From the NCBI RefSeq assembly GCF_028372415.1, contig NC_092872.1:12808979-12872978 (forward strand): a stretch of 64,000 bases of DNA, given 5' to 3'. The DNA comes from Notamacropus eugenii. Lineage: Eukaryota; Chordata; Mammalia; Diprotodontia; Macropodidae. Shown one piece after another: positions 36,529 through 47,792 of this stretch. The position numbers were made by a program, and so were the translations under genes. The notes beneath the pieces were generated by a model. The model did not search any database. It was not told where the DNA came from and saw only the letters and a program-made list of their open reading frames with translations. How positions within the stretch are numbered: the first letter of the stretch is position 1; every line of letters starts with the position of its first letter.

Positions 36529-37866
36529 AAGAAACACTTTTGAAACATGAAGATTAACACAGATTTAGAACAAAATCATGATCTCTGGCAAGAGAAGTTC
36601 AAAAATAGACTTGATTAAAAGAGATAAATAGGGAATCTGTTTGTTATAAACAATGATTTAATGGCAGTTCTTAATATGTTTGCTTTGAATAGGATAGCAT
36701 CTAAATACTTGAAAGCTAAATGAATTATAGGAGGGAAAAGACAATAAACCAAAAGAGTGGGGGACCACAACATACTCCTTTAAGACCTAGACAAATCTAA
36801 CTGAAAAATAAACAAGAAGGACCAGAATAGAATCTTAGAAAACTTAGATATGATACATCTATTTTGAAATTTTATCTATATTGAATAAGATTGAAAAAGA
36901 AAATATGTATTTTTTAGCTGCACATGACACTTTTACAAAAAACTAACCATGTATTAGGGCACAAAAACCTCACAAAGATGAAGAAAAAAATTAACATTTT
37001 TTTACTTACCATAATGCAATAAAAATATACATAATAAAAGGACACTGAAGAATGAATTGAAAATTAATTAGATTTTATATATGTATAATATATATCACAT
37101 ATATTTAGAAAGATTATAAATAACTTAATCCTAAAGAATTGGTGAGTCAAAGAACAGACCTTAAAAACAAGAGATAATTTCAGTCAAGAAAATGATACTC
37201 ATTAGACAATATACCAAAATTTTGAGAATGAAGCCAAACAAGGCCTTAGGAGAAAACTTATATCTCTAAACATTTTTATCAATAAAAGAAAGACTAAATC
37301 AATGAATTTGGTATGCAACTAAAAAAAGGGAAAGAAAGAAAACCAACACATTAAAAAAACAGTATTAAATACCAAAATAGAAATTTGGAAAATTATAGAA
37401 GAAATTAACAATTAAAGTAAAAATCCACCAGATTAATAAAACTAGGATCTGATTTTTTTCAAATGGAATAGATAAACCAATAGCTAGTTTGGTTTTTTAC
37501 TTATTTATTTTTAATTTACTACACTCAGTTCCACAAGCTTTTGAGTTTTAAATTTTCTTGATAGTTTGATTTTTAAAAAGAAAAAGTAAAACTAAATTAT
37601 CAGCACCAAAAGTGAAAATGAAGAATTGACAAAAAAAATAAAGGAAATTATTAGAAAATATTTTCCCAAGTAAAATCAGTAACTTAAATGAAGTGGGTGG
37701 ATATTTATAAAAATGTAAAATGCCTAGATTAAAAAAACAAGAAATAGAGAATTTAAATCCTCTGTCTCATAAAAAGAAATAGAACAAGTCATAAGTGAAC
37801 AACTAGCAAAGATGAGGAAGAAAAGGATCAGATGAATTTACAAATGAATTACATCAAACATTTAAA
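36529..37866 (+). mobile_element. L1 ORF2 5' part (continuation after HAL1 insertion)
   Basis: This resumes the L1 ORF2 endonuclease-to-RT linker sequence after the 13-bp duplication. It is riddled with stops and runs to about 37866, where the match ends. The 3' part of this L1 is missing. Confidence 0.75.
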
Positions 37867-37979
37867 GCTTTTCATTATCTCCCTGTCTCTCCTCTTTTTT
37901 TCTAGTCTCTGATGAACAGATAACCCTATTCTTTACAAAGGCTAATCCTTCCACTTTAAAAAAAAATTAATCTTATTTT

Positions 37980-38480
37980 GCTTGATCTTTTTTGTTTATA
38001 TACCATTTTTATTTCTGATTATACCCTCCCTCATCAACCTGGTGAACCATGGAGTTTAAAAGAGATTTTAAAAGAAGCAGAAAAAAGAGTTCAACAAAAC
38101 TAACCAACACATCAATGATATCTGACAGTCAATGAATAATGTTCTACCTCTCTGCAAAGAAGGGAAAGAAATATAGTTTTCAACTCTTCTCCATGAATAG
38201 TTATTAATAATTGCATAAACTTTCTGTTTATATTGCTTTAGTCACTGCATATATTATTTCCGTAGTTCTGCTTACTTTGCTCTGTAATGGTTCACATAAA
38301 TCATCCCATGTTCTAAATCTAAGCTCTTCATTTCTTTTTTTTCCAGCATTCTTTTTTAAATAAGATTTTGAGTTCCAAATTTTTCTCGCTTCCTCTTCTC
38401 CCCACTCCCAGGACAGTAAGCAATCTGATATAGGTTATTCATAGTCATTTCTTACAGTGCAATAATATTCTACTATATTT
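37980..38480 (-). mobile_element. L1 3' UTR fragment
   Basis: The minus-strand L1 3' end signature (GAAAAATTTGGAACTCAAAA in element sense, near 38365-38385) and upstream 3' UTR-type sequence are visible. No ORF is retained. Confidence 0.55.
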
Positions 38481-39049
38481 ATGTGGAACAAGTGGTGGGT
38501 AAAGCACATGCATTGTGCTCAGCTCATGAAGTAAGCCTTAGTAGAGGGGTAGGGAACCTGCCCTAGTAGAAGAGGCTGGGGAAAATTGGCTTCCAGAAAG
38601 CTATTTATGGTTCCAGAAAGTCATTATGATGAAACATAAAGGAAGGGGCCTGTTCCTCAATTTGGATAATGGGCAGGTATTCTGTAACTGCTTCCAGCCT
38701 GCTCCCCATGAGATGAAGCCAGAACCAGGGTGCATTCAAAAGACACAACCAGTTAAAGCAAATCTCATTTTTCCACTTTCTTGCCAAGCCATATTTGAGT
38801 ACAGAGGCAAGGAATGCCATAAGCTTCCTGTTGAGTAGAGAGGTCTTGGGCCTTCATGTCTCCATCCAGGCTGCTGCTACAGCCTGTTGTATGTATGTCT
38901 GTTGTATGTATCTTTTTTAAATTGAAATGAAGACATATTAGAGATGGCTATGACCTTGTGAGCTTTGTAAGGTCAAGAGAGTGAACCACTAGAAGTCCAA
39001 GACCTAGATAAAAGTCCATGCTGGACTTTTGCAGGGAACTTGCAGGGAA

Positions 39050-39385
39050 CCACCTTCTACCTGAACTATTGTAAAGACGTCCTAATTGGTCTCCTTCCAT
39101 ACAATCTCTCCCCTCTTCAATTCATCCTTCAACAGCTACCAAAATGATGTTCCTAAGACTGGGGCCTTTCCAGATTCCTCAGCTTTCTAGTGTTCTCTTC
39201 CTCTTGAAATTGTTTTATGCCACTTTACATATACTTTATTTACCTATTTGTGAACATGTTGTATTCCCTACCCTAAAAGAATATATGTTTCTTTATTTCA
39301 GAGACTGTTTTGTTTTTGTATCTGCAGCACTTAATAAAGTTCCTTGACATTATACATAGTTCCTACTATTTGTTAAGATGAATGA
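39050..39385 (+). mobile_element. L2 LINE 3' end
   Basis: The sequence carries the L2 3' end themes: GTCCTAATTGGTCTCC near 39078, then TGTATCTGCAGCACTTAATAAAG near 39317. Non-coding remnant. Confidence 0.6.
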
Positions 39386-39944
39386 ATTCAAAAAAGGTAG
39401 CCAGAACTTGGAACATATCATCAAAACTGTTAAGCAATACTTGAAAATGTGCATTTTTAGTTTTCTTTATTGAGAAGTTGTTGTCTTGAACAGCTCTACA
39501 ACCAATAAACTGTTCCCTTTATCAATACTTTTTTCCCCCCTTAATAAAGTAAATAAACTTTTGTTAAATTGAATGAACATGTGAGTGGATTAGTTTCTAA
39601 AGAGAATAGAGAAATAGTGAGAAAGAGCACTCCTGAAGGAGACTAAAGATAGGCCTGCCCTCTCCCCCAGAAAAAAAAGAAAGATAAGATAAAAGGGTTA
39701 TTGAAGAATTTTTGTCTTTTAATATGCAGAATAAAAGGGAAGAAAGGACAAAAGGGATCATAGATTGGAAGAATAGTTTTGAAAGTTACACGTTGACTTT
39801 ATTATATATTGAAAGAGAAGTTATCTCTATATAATAGAGATATGTAGTTTCATTTACCATTTGTTTGACTATGTATATAGAAATGTTCATTTTATTTGAT
39901 TGGTTAAGTTCAGAATTTAAGAAAAAAAATTTTTTTTTAACATG

Positions 39945-40004
39945 GAGGCACACTGGTATGGGAAAGAATGCTGGTTTTGGAGTCAGAAGACCTTGGCTCT
40001 GCCA
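39945..40004 (+). repeat. MIR/THER-type SINE, left part (split by ERV)
   Basis: The tRNA-derived SINE head (GGTTTTGGAGTCAGAAGACC) is interrupted exactly at the ERV insertion. It continues at 41034 with ACTGATATGACCTTAGACAA. The last six bases (ctgcca) are the target-site duplication. Confidence 0.72.
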
Positions 40005-40170
40005 TGCCAGGCCTAGAGGCCTGTATTGGGCTACCCGAGTCTTTCTTACCTCACCTCCGAGGTCTTCGGCTGGCCAAAACCGGATGCACAAATGAGAGAA
40101 AGGACGTTCCAGAGTCGAACAAGGGTTGAGCTTTATTTCAGGGTCCAGTTACAAGTGCAGGGGGGTCTTC
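40005..40170 (-). repeat. ERV 3' LTR, 3' end only
   Basis: Copy of the last 166 bp of the LTR at 40436-40601, with its own AATAAA at 40137-40132. The U3 part is missing. The break with the gag leader is at 40170/40171. Confidence 0.85.
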
Positions 40171-40281
40171 TCGGAGGTCGTTTAACTCTATTGTGACCCC
40201 CACCTCCCTGCCTTCCCTGTGAAGTTTCTCAGCCCAGACCTCCTGTTCCTCTGGCTTTATTACTGGCAATAGATTCCCCAT
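40138..40281 (-). pseudogene. gag: Truncated ERV gag start
   Basis: An ATG at 40281 about 135 bp downstream of the primer-binding site opens a 47-codon frame. It begins Met-Gly-Asn, the usual N-myristoylation context of a matrix protein. About 37 codons belong to the internal region. The frame then crosses the deletion junction into the partial LTR and stops at 40140-40138. No further gag, protease or pol sequence remains. Confidence 0.6.
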
Positions 40282-40415
40282 CTCCGCCCTTTTCCCAGGG
40301 GTTTGGGAAGCTTCTCTCCACTTTCTCTCCTTCCGAATCTAGGATTCGGGACTCGCTTCTTTCACAGCCCCTTCCGGGTGTACCCCAAAAGCACCCAGGA
40401 TTATCTGCGCTCCCA

Positions 40416-40433
40416 ATCCCTGTTGGGGCACCA
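40416..40433 (-). other. Retroviral primer-binding site, tRNA-Lys3-like
   Basis: The 18 bases TGGTGCCCCAACAGGGAT lie two bases downstream of the 5' LTR end. They match the complement of the tRNA-Lys(UUU) 3' end at 15 of 18 positions, by my own comparison. Another tRNA of similar 3' end is possible. Confidence 0.6.
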
Positions 40434-40435
40434 AC

Positions 40436-41033
40436 TGTCAGGCCTAGAGACCTGTGTGGGCTACCCGAGTCTTTCTTACCTCACCTCCCGAGGTCTTCGG
40501 CTGGCCAAAACCGGATGCACATATGAGAGAAAGGACGTTCCAGAGTCGAACAAGGGTTGAGCTTTATTTCAGGGTCTAGTTACAAGTGCAGGGGGGTCTT
40601 CCTTAGGAGGAAGAGGGGGAGATTTCCTAAGGAGGCTAAGCTTAAGGGATTGGAAGTAGAAGTACAAGCGGGGAGAGAGGGGGAGGGGAGAGAGGAAAGA
40701 AGAGGAGCGGAGCCTACTGTCCTCTTGGCTCCACACGTGCTAAGAGAGCTTTCAGGCTTCCTCAATCCTACTTAACCTTCAGCCGCACAGTTTGCATCTC
40801 AATACCGTGCTGTTAGGTAACTAGGTGTGCTCCAATCCGGGACAATCTCGAGGGCAGGGAGACTCCACCCATCACGTATCTCCCGGGGAGAGGCGGAAAT
40901 ACCCGAGCTAGCTCGGTTCACCTCAATCCCCTGCCGTTTCCTGGGGGGGTCTCATGAGAGCTCTAAGATTTAGAAGCTCCCACCTTTACCCGCCCGAGAC
41001 TGTCCACACGGAATTGAGCTTCCAATCCCAACA
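40436..41033 (-). repeat. ERV 5' LTR
   Basis: The 598-bp LTR runs TGT...ACA. A polyadenylation signal AATAAA (element sense) is at 40568-40563. The last 166 bp are repeated at 40005-40170 with about five substitutions and two indels, roughly 96% identity. That indicates an insertion that is not very old. Confidence 0.85.
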
Positions 41034-41135
41034 CTGCCATTCTACTGATATGACCTTAGACAAGTTATTTTACCACACCCTACCTTCTTCACTTACAAAA
41101 TGAGAGATGATCTCTAAGATAGGGATCAGACTACT
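41034..41135 (+). repeat. MIR/THER-type SINE, right part (split by ERV)
   Basis: This resumes the SINE body after the provirus, starting with the second ctgcca duplication copy. It follows the usual order: state-of-the-line ATGACCTTAGACAAGTTA, then CACTTACAAAATGAGAGATG. Confidence 0.72.
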
Positions 41136-41139
41136 TAAG

Positions 41140-41530
41140 ATAAGAAATGATCTGTTCTTGTTCTTCCCTGGAATCTATGGTTATGTGGTAAATATCACTG
41201 CTGTAGTACGAGGTAAGGACCTAATATATAATTCATGTATCCAAGTGGAGTTTCTTGAAGGACGTATATATGAGCAAAATCCCATTTCTGATGGAAATCA
41301 AAATCTGTCACTTTTGGTCTATGAGATTTTGTGGGCACTGATTGACCTACTGGCCTAGAAGTAGGAGGCTGAACTCACGATTGGCCATGCTGCTTGTTCA
41401 GCAACTTTGAGGGCTTGGGAGAGGTGGGGAAAGAGAGGCTGTCCAGGGCAGCTTCTTGGAGGGTGACCTTGAAGAAATGTATTATTTAAGTGCGAAACCC
41501 ATGCTGTAATGACTTTTCACAGAACTTAGG
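41140..41530. other. No feature recognised
   Basis: Spacer between the split SINE and the CORE-SINE at 41536. Confidence 0.45.
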
Positions 41531-41535
41531 CATTT

Positions 41536-41776
41536 TTGTTGTTGCTGCTGTTCAGTCATATTCAACTTTTTGTGACCTATTTGGGGTTTTCTTGGCAAAG
41601 GTACTGGAGTGGTTTGCCATGTTTTTCTCCACTCATTTTACAGATGAGGAAACTGAGGCAGAGTTAAGTGACTTGCCTAGGTCACACAGCTAGTAAGTGT
41701 CTATGGCCAGATTTGAACTCAGGAAGATGAGTCTTCTGACTCCAGATCTAGCACTCTATCCACTGTGCCACCTAGC
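41536..41776 (-). repeat. Marsupial CORE-SINE (tRNA-derived), minus strand
   Basis: The full-length SINE reads on the plus strand from GTTGTTGCTGCTGTTCAGTC to CCACTGTGCCACCTAGC. The central CORE-type block GGTCACACAGCTAGTAAGTG is at about 41682-41700. Family name (MAR1/WSINE-like) needs a library. Confidence 0.85.
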
Positions 41777-41779
41777 AAA

Positions 41780-43685
41780 CAAGCAAACCCTAAAACTACT
41801 GAACTTTTAACAAAGGTTACAAAAGTTTACAGTAAACTTCACAAAATGACTGTTGACTATTTAGCAAGCAACCATGGAAATTATAGTGTTGAGGATAAGC
41901 ATGGCTTTGCTTTGACAATAGGTATACATTTTGCAATTACATTAAATATATCTGTGTGTATCTCTGTGTGTGTGTACATATGTACATATGTACACACACA
42001 CATTATGTGTGTATATGAATAATCAGAACTCATAGTTGACTTAAATCTATGATCCTTTTAGAAGTTTAGTTCATGAGGACCTTTAATTTTTCTAGCAGCT
42101 CATTGTTAGTAGAATCAGGAAGAAGAATTGAGAAAGGAGTTTACTTAATTGTGAAGAGAGATCTTCAACCTAACCTGTACCAAGAACCATCCTTAGAGAA
42201 GGCCTGAAGATTCTGAATAGAGAAGTCATATAAATGTAAGCCATTACTATTTATCCTTATAGGTAGTGGGGATAAAAAGGGTAAATAGAAGGTTTTTAAG
42301 TAGAAGAGTATAATGGGGGTTTATTGATTGCCCAGACCCCCTGAGATGGCAACTCTTCACATGGCAGACACCAGAGACTGCTTCCAGGAAAATCATGATG
42401 ATATGTAAGAGAAGTGCTTTGGAGAGAATGGAGCAAGAGTGGACATTTCGTAACTGGTTCCAGTTGCTACCATGTGGTTGGGAGGAACCTTTCTCAATTG
42501 GCTGTGTAGGTATAACAGCCTGAGTCTTTCAAAAAGGATGATTCAGTTTTAGTCATCTCTGTATCATTGTCTTTATTTATGCTCTAGTGTGCCTGTGGTC
42601 AGAGAGTGACTCTGTTATGGAGGGAATAAAGTTGCCATGACCTTGGGAGAACAAACCACAAGAATTCAGCAGTCAGAATACAGGACAACTATTATAGCCA
42701 GCTCAGTATCTTTACCATGAGGAGCAAAGTTCAATTTTTCAGAGTGACCTTTGAGAGTGCAGCTCTGTGGAAGGATGGAAGGAATCATTAGGCAGCCTCA
42801 TGTCTGGACATGAGTTTGGTGTGACCAATGGTATATAGGAACTTAGCTAGGCTTTTAGCTTACTCCCTCAGACACCAAAATGGTAAAATGAAGAGTCTGC
42901 TTTCAAAGTACTGGGGGAAATATTTGTACGTTGTTTTTGCTTTACCTGTGGAATACATGCAAAAGTTCCTTGATGTTAGGCAGTTAAATAGAAATGGAGA
43001 TGCTAGTCACTGGCTCTGAAGCAAATGGAAAAATACAGTCAATAGTGGTTGAAGCTAATGGCAGTAATGAAGCTAATAGCTAAAAGACAGGTCACAAACT
43101 TCTCACAATTATCTTGAGGAGTGATATGGTCTGTCTGGCCCTGAAAGAATGAGGCCAGAATGTTACATGTATCGTAGGGGGAGTGAAATGCTGAGATTCA
43201 TTTTCTTAGCAGGACTAGTGTGGTGGCAACTAAATTTGGGTAAAAGATAGATAAAATCTAGGATTTACCATTTTTCAATGAAGTTAAATGTTTAAAATTC
43301 TGAACTTAAACACCAAAAAAATTAGTATTTCTACATATAGGTAGAACTAAAAAAAAGTATTGTACTTGAAAACATGAATCAAATCTTTTTCATCTTGCTT
43401 TCTTATAAACAGATTATACTTACAATAGCAGTTTTGAAATATTTCAATGGTTCTATTGTTTTGAGATCAATATTGCTAATTCCTTTCTTGTCAACTCCTT
43501 CCCCCCATCAAAAATAGAGGGGGAAAAACAACCCATGTAGCAAATAAACATAGTCAAAAAAAAAAAGGAAATTCACATATTGGTCATATCTGAAAAGTTA
43601 TGTCTCTATGCAGTCAAGAATAGAAGGAATGCAGAAAATTGGGGAAAAATTTTCATACACAATCTCTCAGATAGGGCCATCTCCA
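41780..43685. other. No feature recognised except a short TG/CA run
   Basis: A mixed (TG)n/(TACA)n stretch lies at 41951-42012. The rest shows no repeat head or exon that I can support. Confidence 0.5.
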
Positions 43686-43689
43686 GTCG

Positions 43690-43862
43690 TCCTAATGAAC
43701 ATCTGGGACTGGACTTCTGGACCCAGATGGTTCAGGAGAAGAAAGTGAGGTTGGTGACCTTGTACAACCCTCCCTCATTCAAAGTCAACTGCAAGTCATG
43801 TCATCATCATGATGTCATGGTCCTCTTCCAGAATGAAGGACAAACACAACAACAGGAAATTA
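43690..43862 (+). repeat. RTE-tailed SINE
   Basis: AGTGAGGTTGGTGACCTTGT, GTCATGTCATCATCATGATG and the end GAAGGACAAACACAACAACA match the copy at 234-487. The tail is shared with RTE. Confidence 0.65.
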
Positions 43863-44024
43863 TGAGCTGGTTATTTAGAAAAACATGGAAAAACTTGGAC
43901 TTATGAAGGAAGATGCTATCAACCTTCAGAGAAGTAAATGACAAGTAGAACTAACCATAATATGGTCTTACTTATGGTCATAAATGTATGAGTGTATATG
44001 TGTATATATGTGTATGCTTTTCAT

Positions 44025-47000
44025 AAACTAGCTTCTAGTTTTATTTATTAGTTCAATAGTTTTCTTACTTTCAATTTTATTAATCTCTCCTTTGATTTTC
44101 AGGAGTTCTCATTTGCTATTTAATTGGGGATTTCTAATTTATTCTTTTTCTAGTTTTTTTTAGTTGTATGCCCAATTCATTGAGTTGCTCTTTCTCTATT
44201 TTATTGATCTAAGCAATTAAAGATATAAATTTTCCCCTAAGTATCACTTCAGTTGCATCCTATAAAATATGGCATGTTGTCTCATTGTTGTCATTTTAAA
44301 ATGAATTTATCAACTGTTTCTATGATTTGTTCTTTGACCCTCTTATTTTTGAGAACTAGATTAGTTCCCAAATAATTTTTTACCTACCTTTCCATTGCCC
44401 ATTATTGAATGTAATTATTACTGCATTGCATTATGATCTAAAAAGGATGCATTTACTATTTCTGCCTTTCTGCATTTGTGAGGTTTTTATATCCTAATAC
44501 ATGGTCAGTTTTTGGGTAGATGCCATGTACTGCTGAGACAAAAGTATATTCTTTTTTATTCCCATTCATTTTTCTCCAGAGATCTATCATATCTAAATTT
44601 CCAGAATTTTGTCTTCTTAATTTCTTTCTTGTTTATTTTTTTTATTAGATTTGTTTAGTTCTGAGAGGGTAAAGTTGAGGTCCCCCACTATTATACTTTT
44701 ACTGTCTATCCTCCTATAACTAATTCAGCTTCTTCAAAAAATTAGATGCTATATCATTCGGTACATATATATTTAGTACTGACATTACTTCACTGTCTAC
44801 AGTACCCTTCAGCAAGATGTAATTTATCTCTTTTAATTAGATTTATTTTTGCTTTTGCTTTGTCTGAGATCATGATTTCCCCCCCTTTTTTTTTCTTCAG
44901 CTGAGGCATAATATAGTCTGCTCCATTCCCTTGCCTTTATTGTGTGTGTGTGTTTCTGTACTTCAGATATGTTTCTTGTAAACAATATATTGTAGGATTC
45001 TGGTTTTAATCCATTCTGCTATCTGCTTCTGTTTTGTGGGTGAATTCATCCCATTCACATTTATAGTTATGATACCTGTGTATTTCCCTTCATGCTATTT
45101 TCCCCGTTTTATAACTTTCTCTCCCTTACCCCCACCCTGTTCCTTTTTCACAAGTGTTTTTTTATTTTATTTTATTTATATTTTATTTCTGATCACCATC
45201 TCCCCCAAACCTCCTTCCCTTTTGTCAGTCCCTCCACCTTATCCCCATTCCTTTTCCCTTCCCTATAGGGTAAGCTAGATTTCTGTATTCAACTGAATGT
45301 GTATGTTATTCCCTCTTTGATTCAAGTATGATAAGCGTAAGGTTGAAGCTTTGCCCACCACCCTCCTCCATGTTTCCCTCCATTATAATAGCTGTTTTAT
45401 GTGAGATGATTTACCTCATTCCATCTGCCCCCTCCTTCTTCCAGTGCAATCTTCTTTCTTACCCCTTTGTTTGTTGGGGGTTTGGGGGGTATCATTCCAT
45501 CAAAGTCACCTTATATCTGCACGATCTGTCTATATATATTTCTTCTAATTGCCCTTATAGTAATAAAGTTGAGTTTAAAATGTTATTTTGCTATATAGAA
45601 ATATGAACAGTTTAATCTTATTGAATTTCTAAGGTTTTCTCTTTCTTGTTTCTATTTTTTATGCCTTTATGTTTCTTTTGAGTCTTGTATTTGGAGATCA
45701 CATTTTTTATTCAACTCTGGTACTTAATTGGGAATGAATAACAGTCTTCTATTTTATTAAATATTCATTTTTTCCCCTGAAGGATTATATTCAGTTTTGG
45801 TGGACAGATGATTTTTTGTTGTAATCTCAACTCCTCTGCCCTCCCAAATATCATATTTCAAGCCTTCCATTGCTCTGGAATTTGGCTATGATATTCCTGG
45901 GAGGTTTCATATTGGGATCTTTCAGGTGGTGATTGGTGAATTCTTTCCATTTCTATTTTGCCCTCTGATTCTAAAAGATCAAGGCAGTTTTCCTTGATAA
46001 TTTCTTGAAAGATGTCCAGGCTTTTTTTTTTTTTTATCATGGCTTTCAGGTAGTCCAACAATTCTTAAATTATTTCCCTTGGATCTATTTTCTAGTTCAG
46101 TTATTTTTCCACAGAGAAATTTCACATTTTCTTCTATTTCTTAAAATTTTGTTTTATTATATCTTGATGTGTCATGGAACCATTAGCTTCCACTTGCCCA
46201 ATTCTAGTTTTTAAGGACTTAGTTTCTTCAGTGAGCTTTTGTACTTCCTTCTCCATTTGACCAATTCTATTTTTAAGGAGTTATCTTCTTTGAAGAAATT
46301 TTGTATATCTTTTTCCATGCTGCTGACTCTTTTTTTCATGATTCTTTTGCAGTACTCTCATTCCTTTTCTCAATTTATCTTTTACTTCTCTAATTTGCTT
46401 TTTAAAATCCTTTTAAAGCTATTCCAAGAGTTCTTTTTGGGCCTGAGAGCAATCTATATTTTACCTTGAGTTTTCACATGTAGCCATTTTGATCCTGTTG
46501 TCCTAAGTTTGTGCCTTGATCCTCCCTGTCATAATAGTAACTTTCTATAATCAAGTTCTTTTTTTGTTTCTTGCTCATTTGGTGACTTGGTATTTTTATG
46601 TGAGATGTGGGCTCTGGTCTTACACTGTCCCAAGCTTCTTGTTCTGGGCTTCAAGGCCTAACTGCAGGCTTGCAGTGGATGGAGGCCTCTCTGCTGTCTT
46701 TTCTTGGGGATGGGGTAGGGGCTCCCTATTGGCCTCCCCTAAGTGTGGGGGTTTTCCTGCTGCCCTGCCCCAGTAGCAGGGCTTTACTGCTATATTTCTG
46801 TGGCCTGTGCTGGTGTGGGGGTGCTGGCTTGCCTAGGGAAGTGGTGGTTTGCAAGAGGGTGGGGCCTAATGGATGGATTACTTTGAGTTTGGAGCCTTGC
46901 TGCAGGCCCCCTGCTGTGACCTTTGCTGCTGTTGCTCTCAGACCTCACTCTGCTCCCACTTCCATGAGCCAGACCTTTCTTGCTATGCTGGTAAGCTGCT

Positions 47001-47104
47001 TTATAAGTTCTGAGGTGGTTTTCAAGCTGTTTGGAGGGAATTTTGGAGGGCTCCAGATCGGAGGCACCCATCTCGGCATCAGAAGATCTAGGCCATTTGC
47101 TTTT
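44025..47104 (-). mobile_element. L1 element: 5' UTR, ORF1 and ORF2 endonuclease region
   Basis: In element order (minus strand): a GC-rich 5' UTR (about 47100-46520), ORF1 remnants (about 46470-45700; RRM-like region 46061-45858), an inter-ORF region, then the ORF2 start and endonuclease part (about 45060-44030). The rest of ORF2 is missing. Unlike the HAL1s, this copy keeps ORF2 sequence. Many stops. Confidence 0.78.
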
Positions 47105-47725
47105 TTTTTGTTTTTTGAGTAATCTTTTTATTTATTTTTAGTTTTTAATTTTCATTTACACAAGATTTTAAGTTCCAGATTTTTCTCCCCATCTCTCCCC
47201 TCACCCTCACCCTGATATGGCATGCATTCTGATTACCCCTACTCCCAGTCTGTCCTCCCTTTTATCTCCTCCTCCCCTTTATCCTTTTCCCCCTTACTTT
47301 CTTGGATGGAAAGATAGATTTCTATACCCCATTGCCTATATGTCTTATTTCCAAGTTGCATGTAAAAATGATTTTTAACATTTGTTTTTAAAACTCTGAG
47401 TTCCAAATTCTCTTCTTTCTTCCCTCCCCATCCACCCCCATTGAAAAGGCAAGCAAATTCAATATATGGGTAGTTATGCAAAACACTTTCATAATAGTTG
47501 TGTTGTAAAAAACTAACTATAACTCCCTCCATCCTATCCAGCCCCCCATTAATTCTATTTTCAACTTTGACCCTGTCCCTTTTAAAAAGGTTTGCTTTTG
47601 ACTATCCCCTTCCCCAATCTACCCTCCCTTCTATCATTCCCCCATCCTTATCTACTTCCTCCTTACTTTCCTGTAGGGTAAGATACCCAGCTGAGTGTGC
47701 ATGTTATTTCCTTCTTAAGACAAAT

Positions 47726-47792
<67 letters not shown>

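Larger units (their letters stand above)
40005..41033 (-). mobile_element. Short deleted endogenous retrovirus (5' LTR, PBS, gag start, partial 3' LTR)
   Basis: The 1,029-bp minus-strand provirus begins TGTTGGGATT and ends in TGGCA, within a 6-bp duplication ctgcca (39999-40004 and 41034-41039). In element order it has a complete 5' LTR (41033-40436), a two-base spacer, a primer-binding site (40433-40416), an untranslated leader, a gag start (ATG at 40281) and the last 166 bp of the 3' LTR (40170-40005). Pol, env, most of gag and most of the 3' LTR are deleted, so it is defective. The 6-bp duplication and lysine-type primer-binding site suggest a class II (beta-like) ERV; this is inference. 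It is inserted in a SINE. Confidence 0.85.

Noticed and set aside
43580..43906. 108-codon plus-strand frame
   Set aside because: It overlaps the RTE-tailed SINE and owes its openness to it.
47726..47790. Tandem repeats considered as a CRISPR-like array
   Set aside because: The repeats have no spacers and are plain microsatellites in a mammalian genome.
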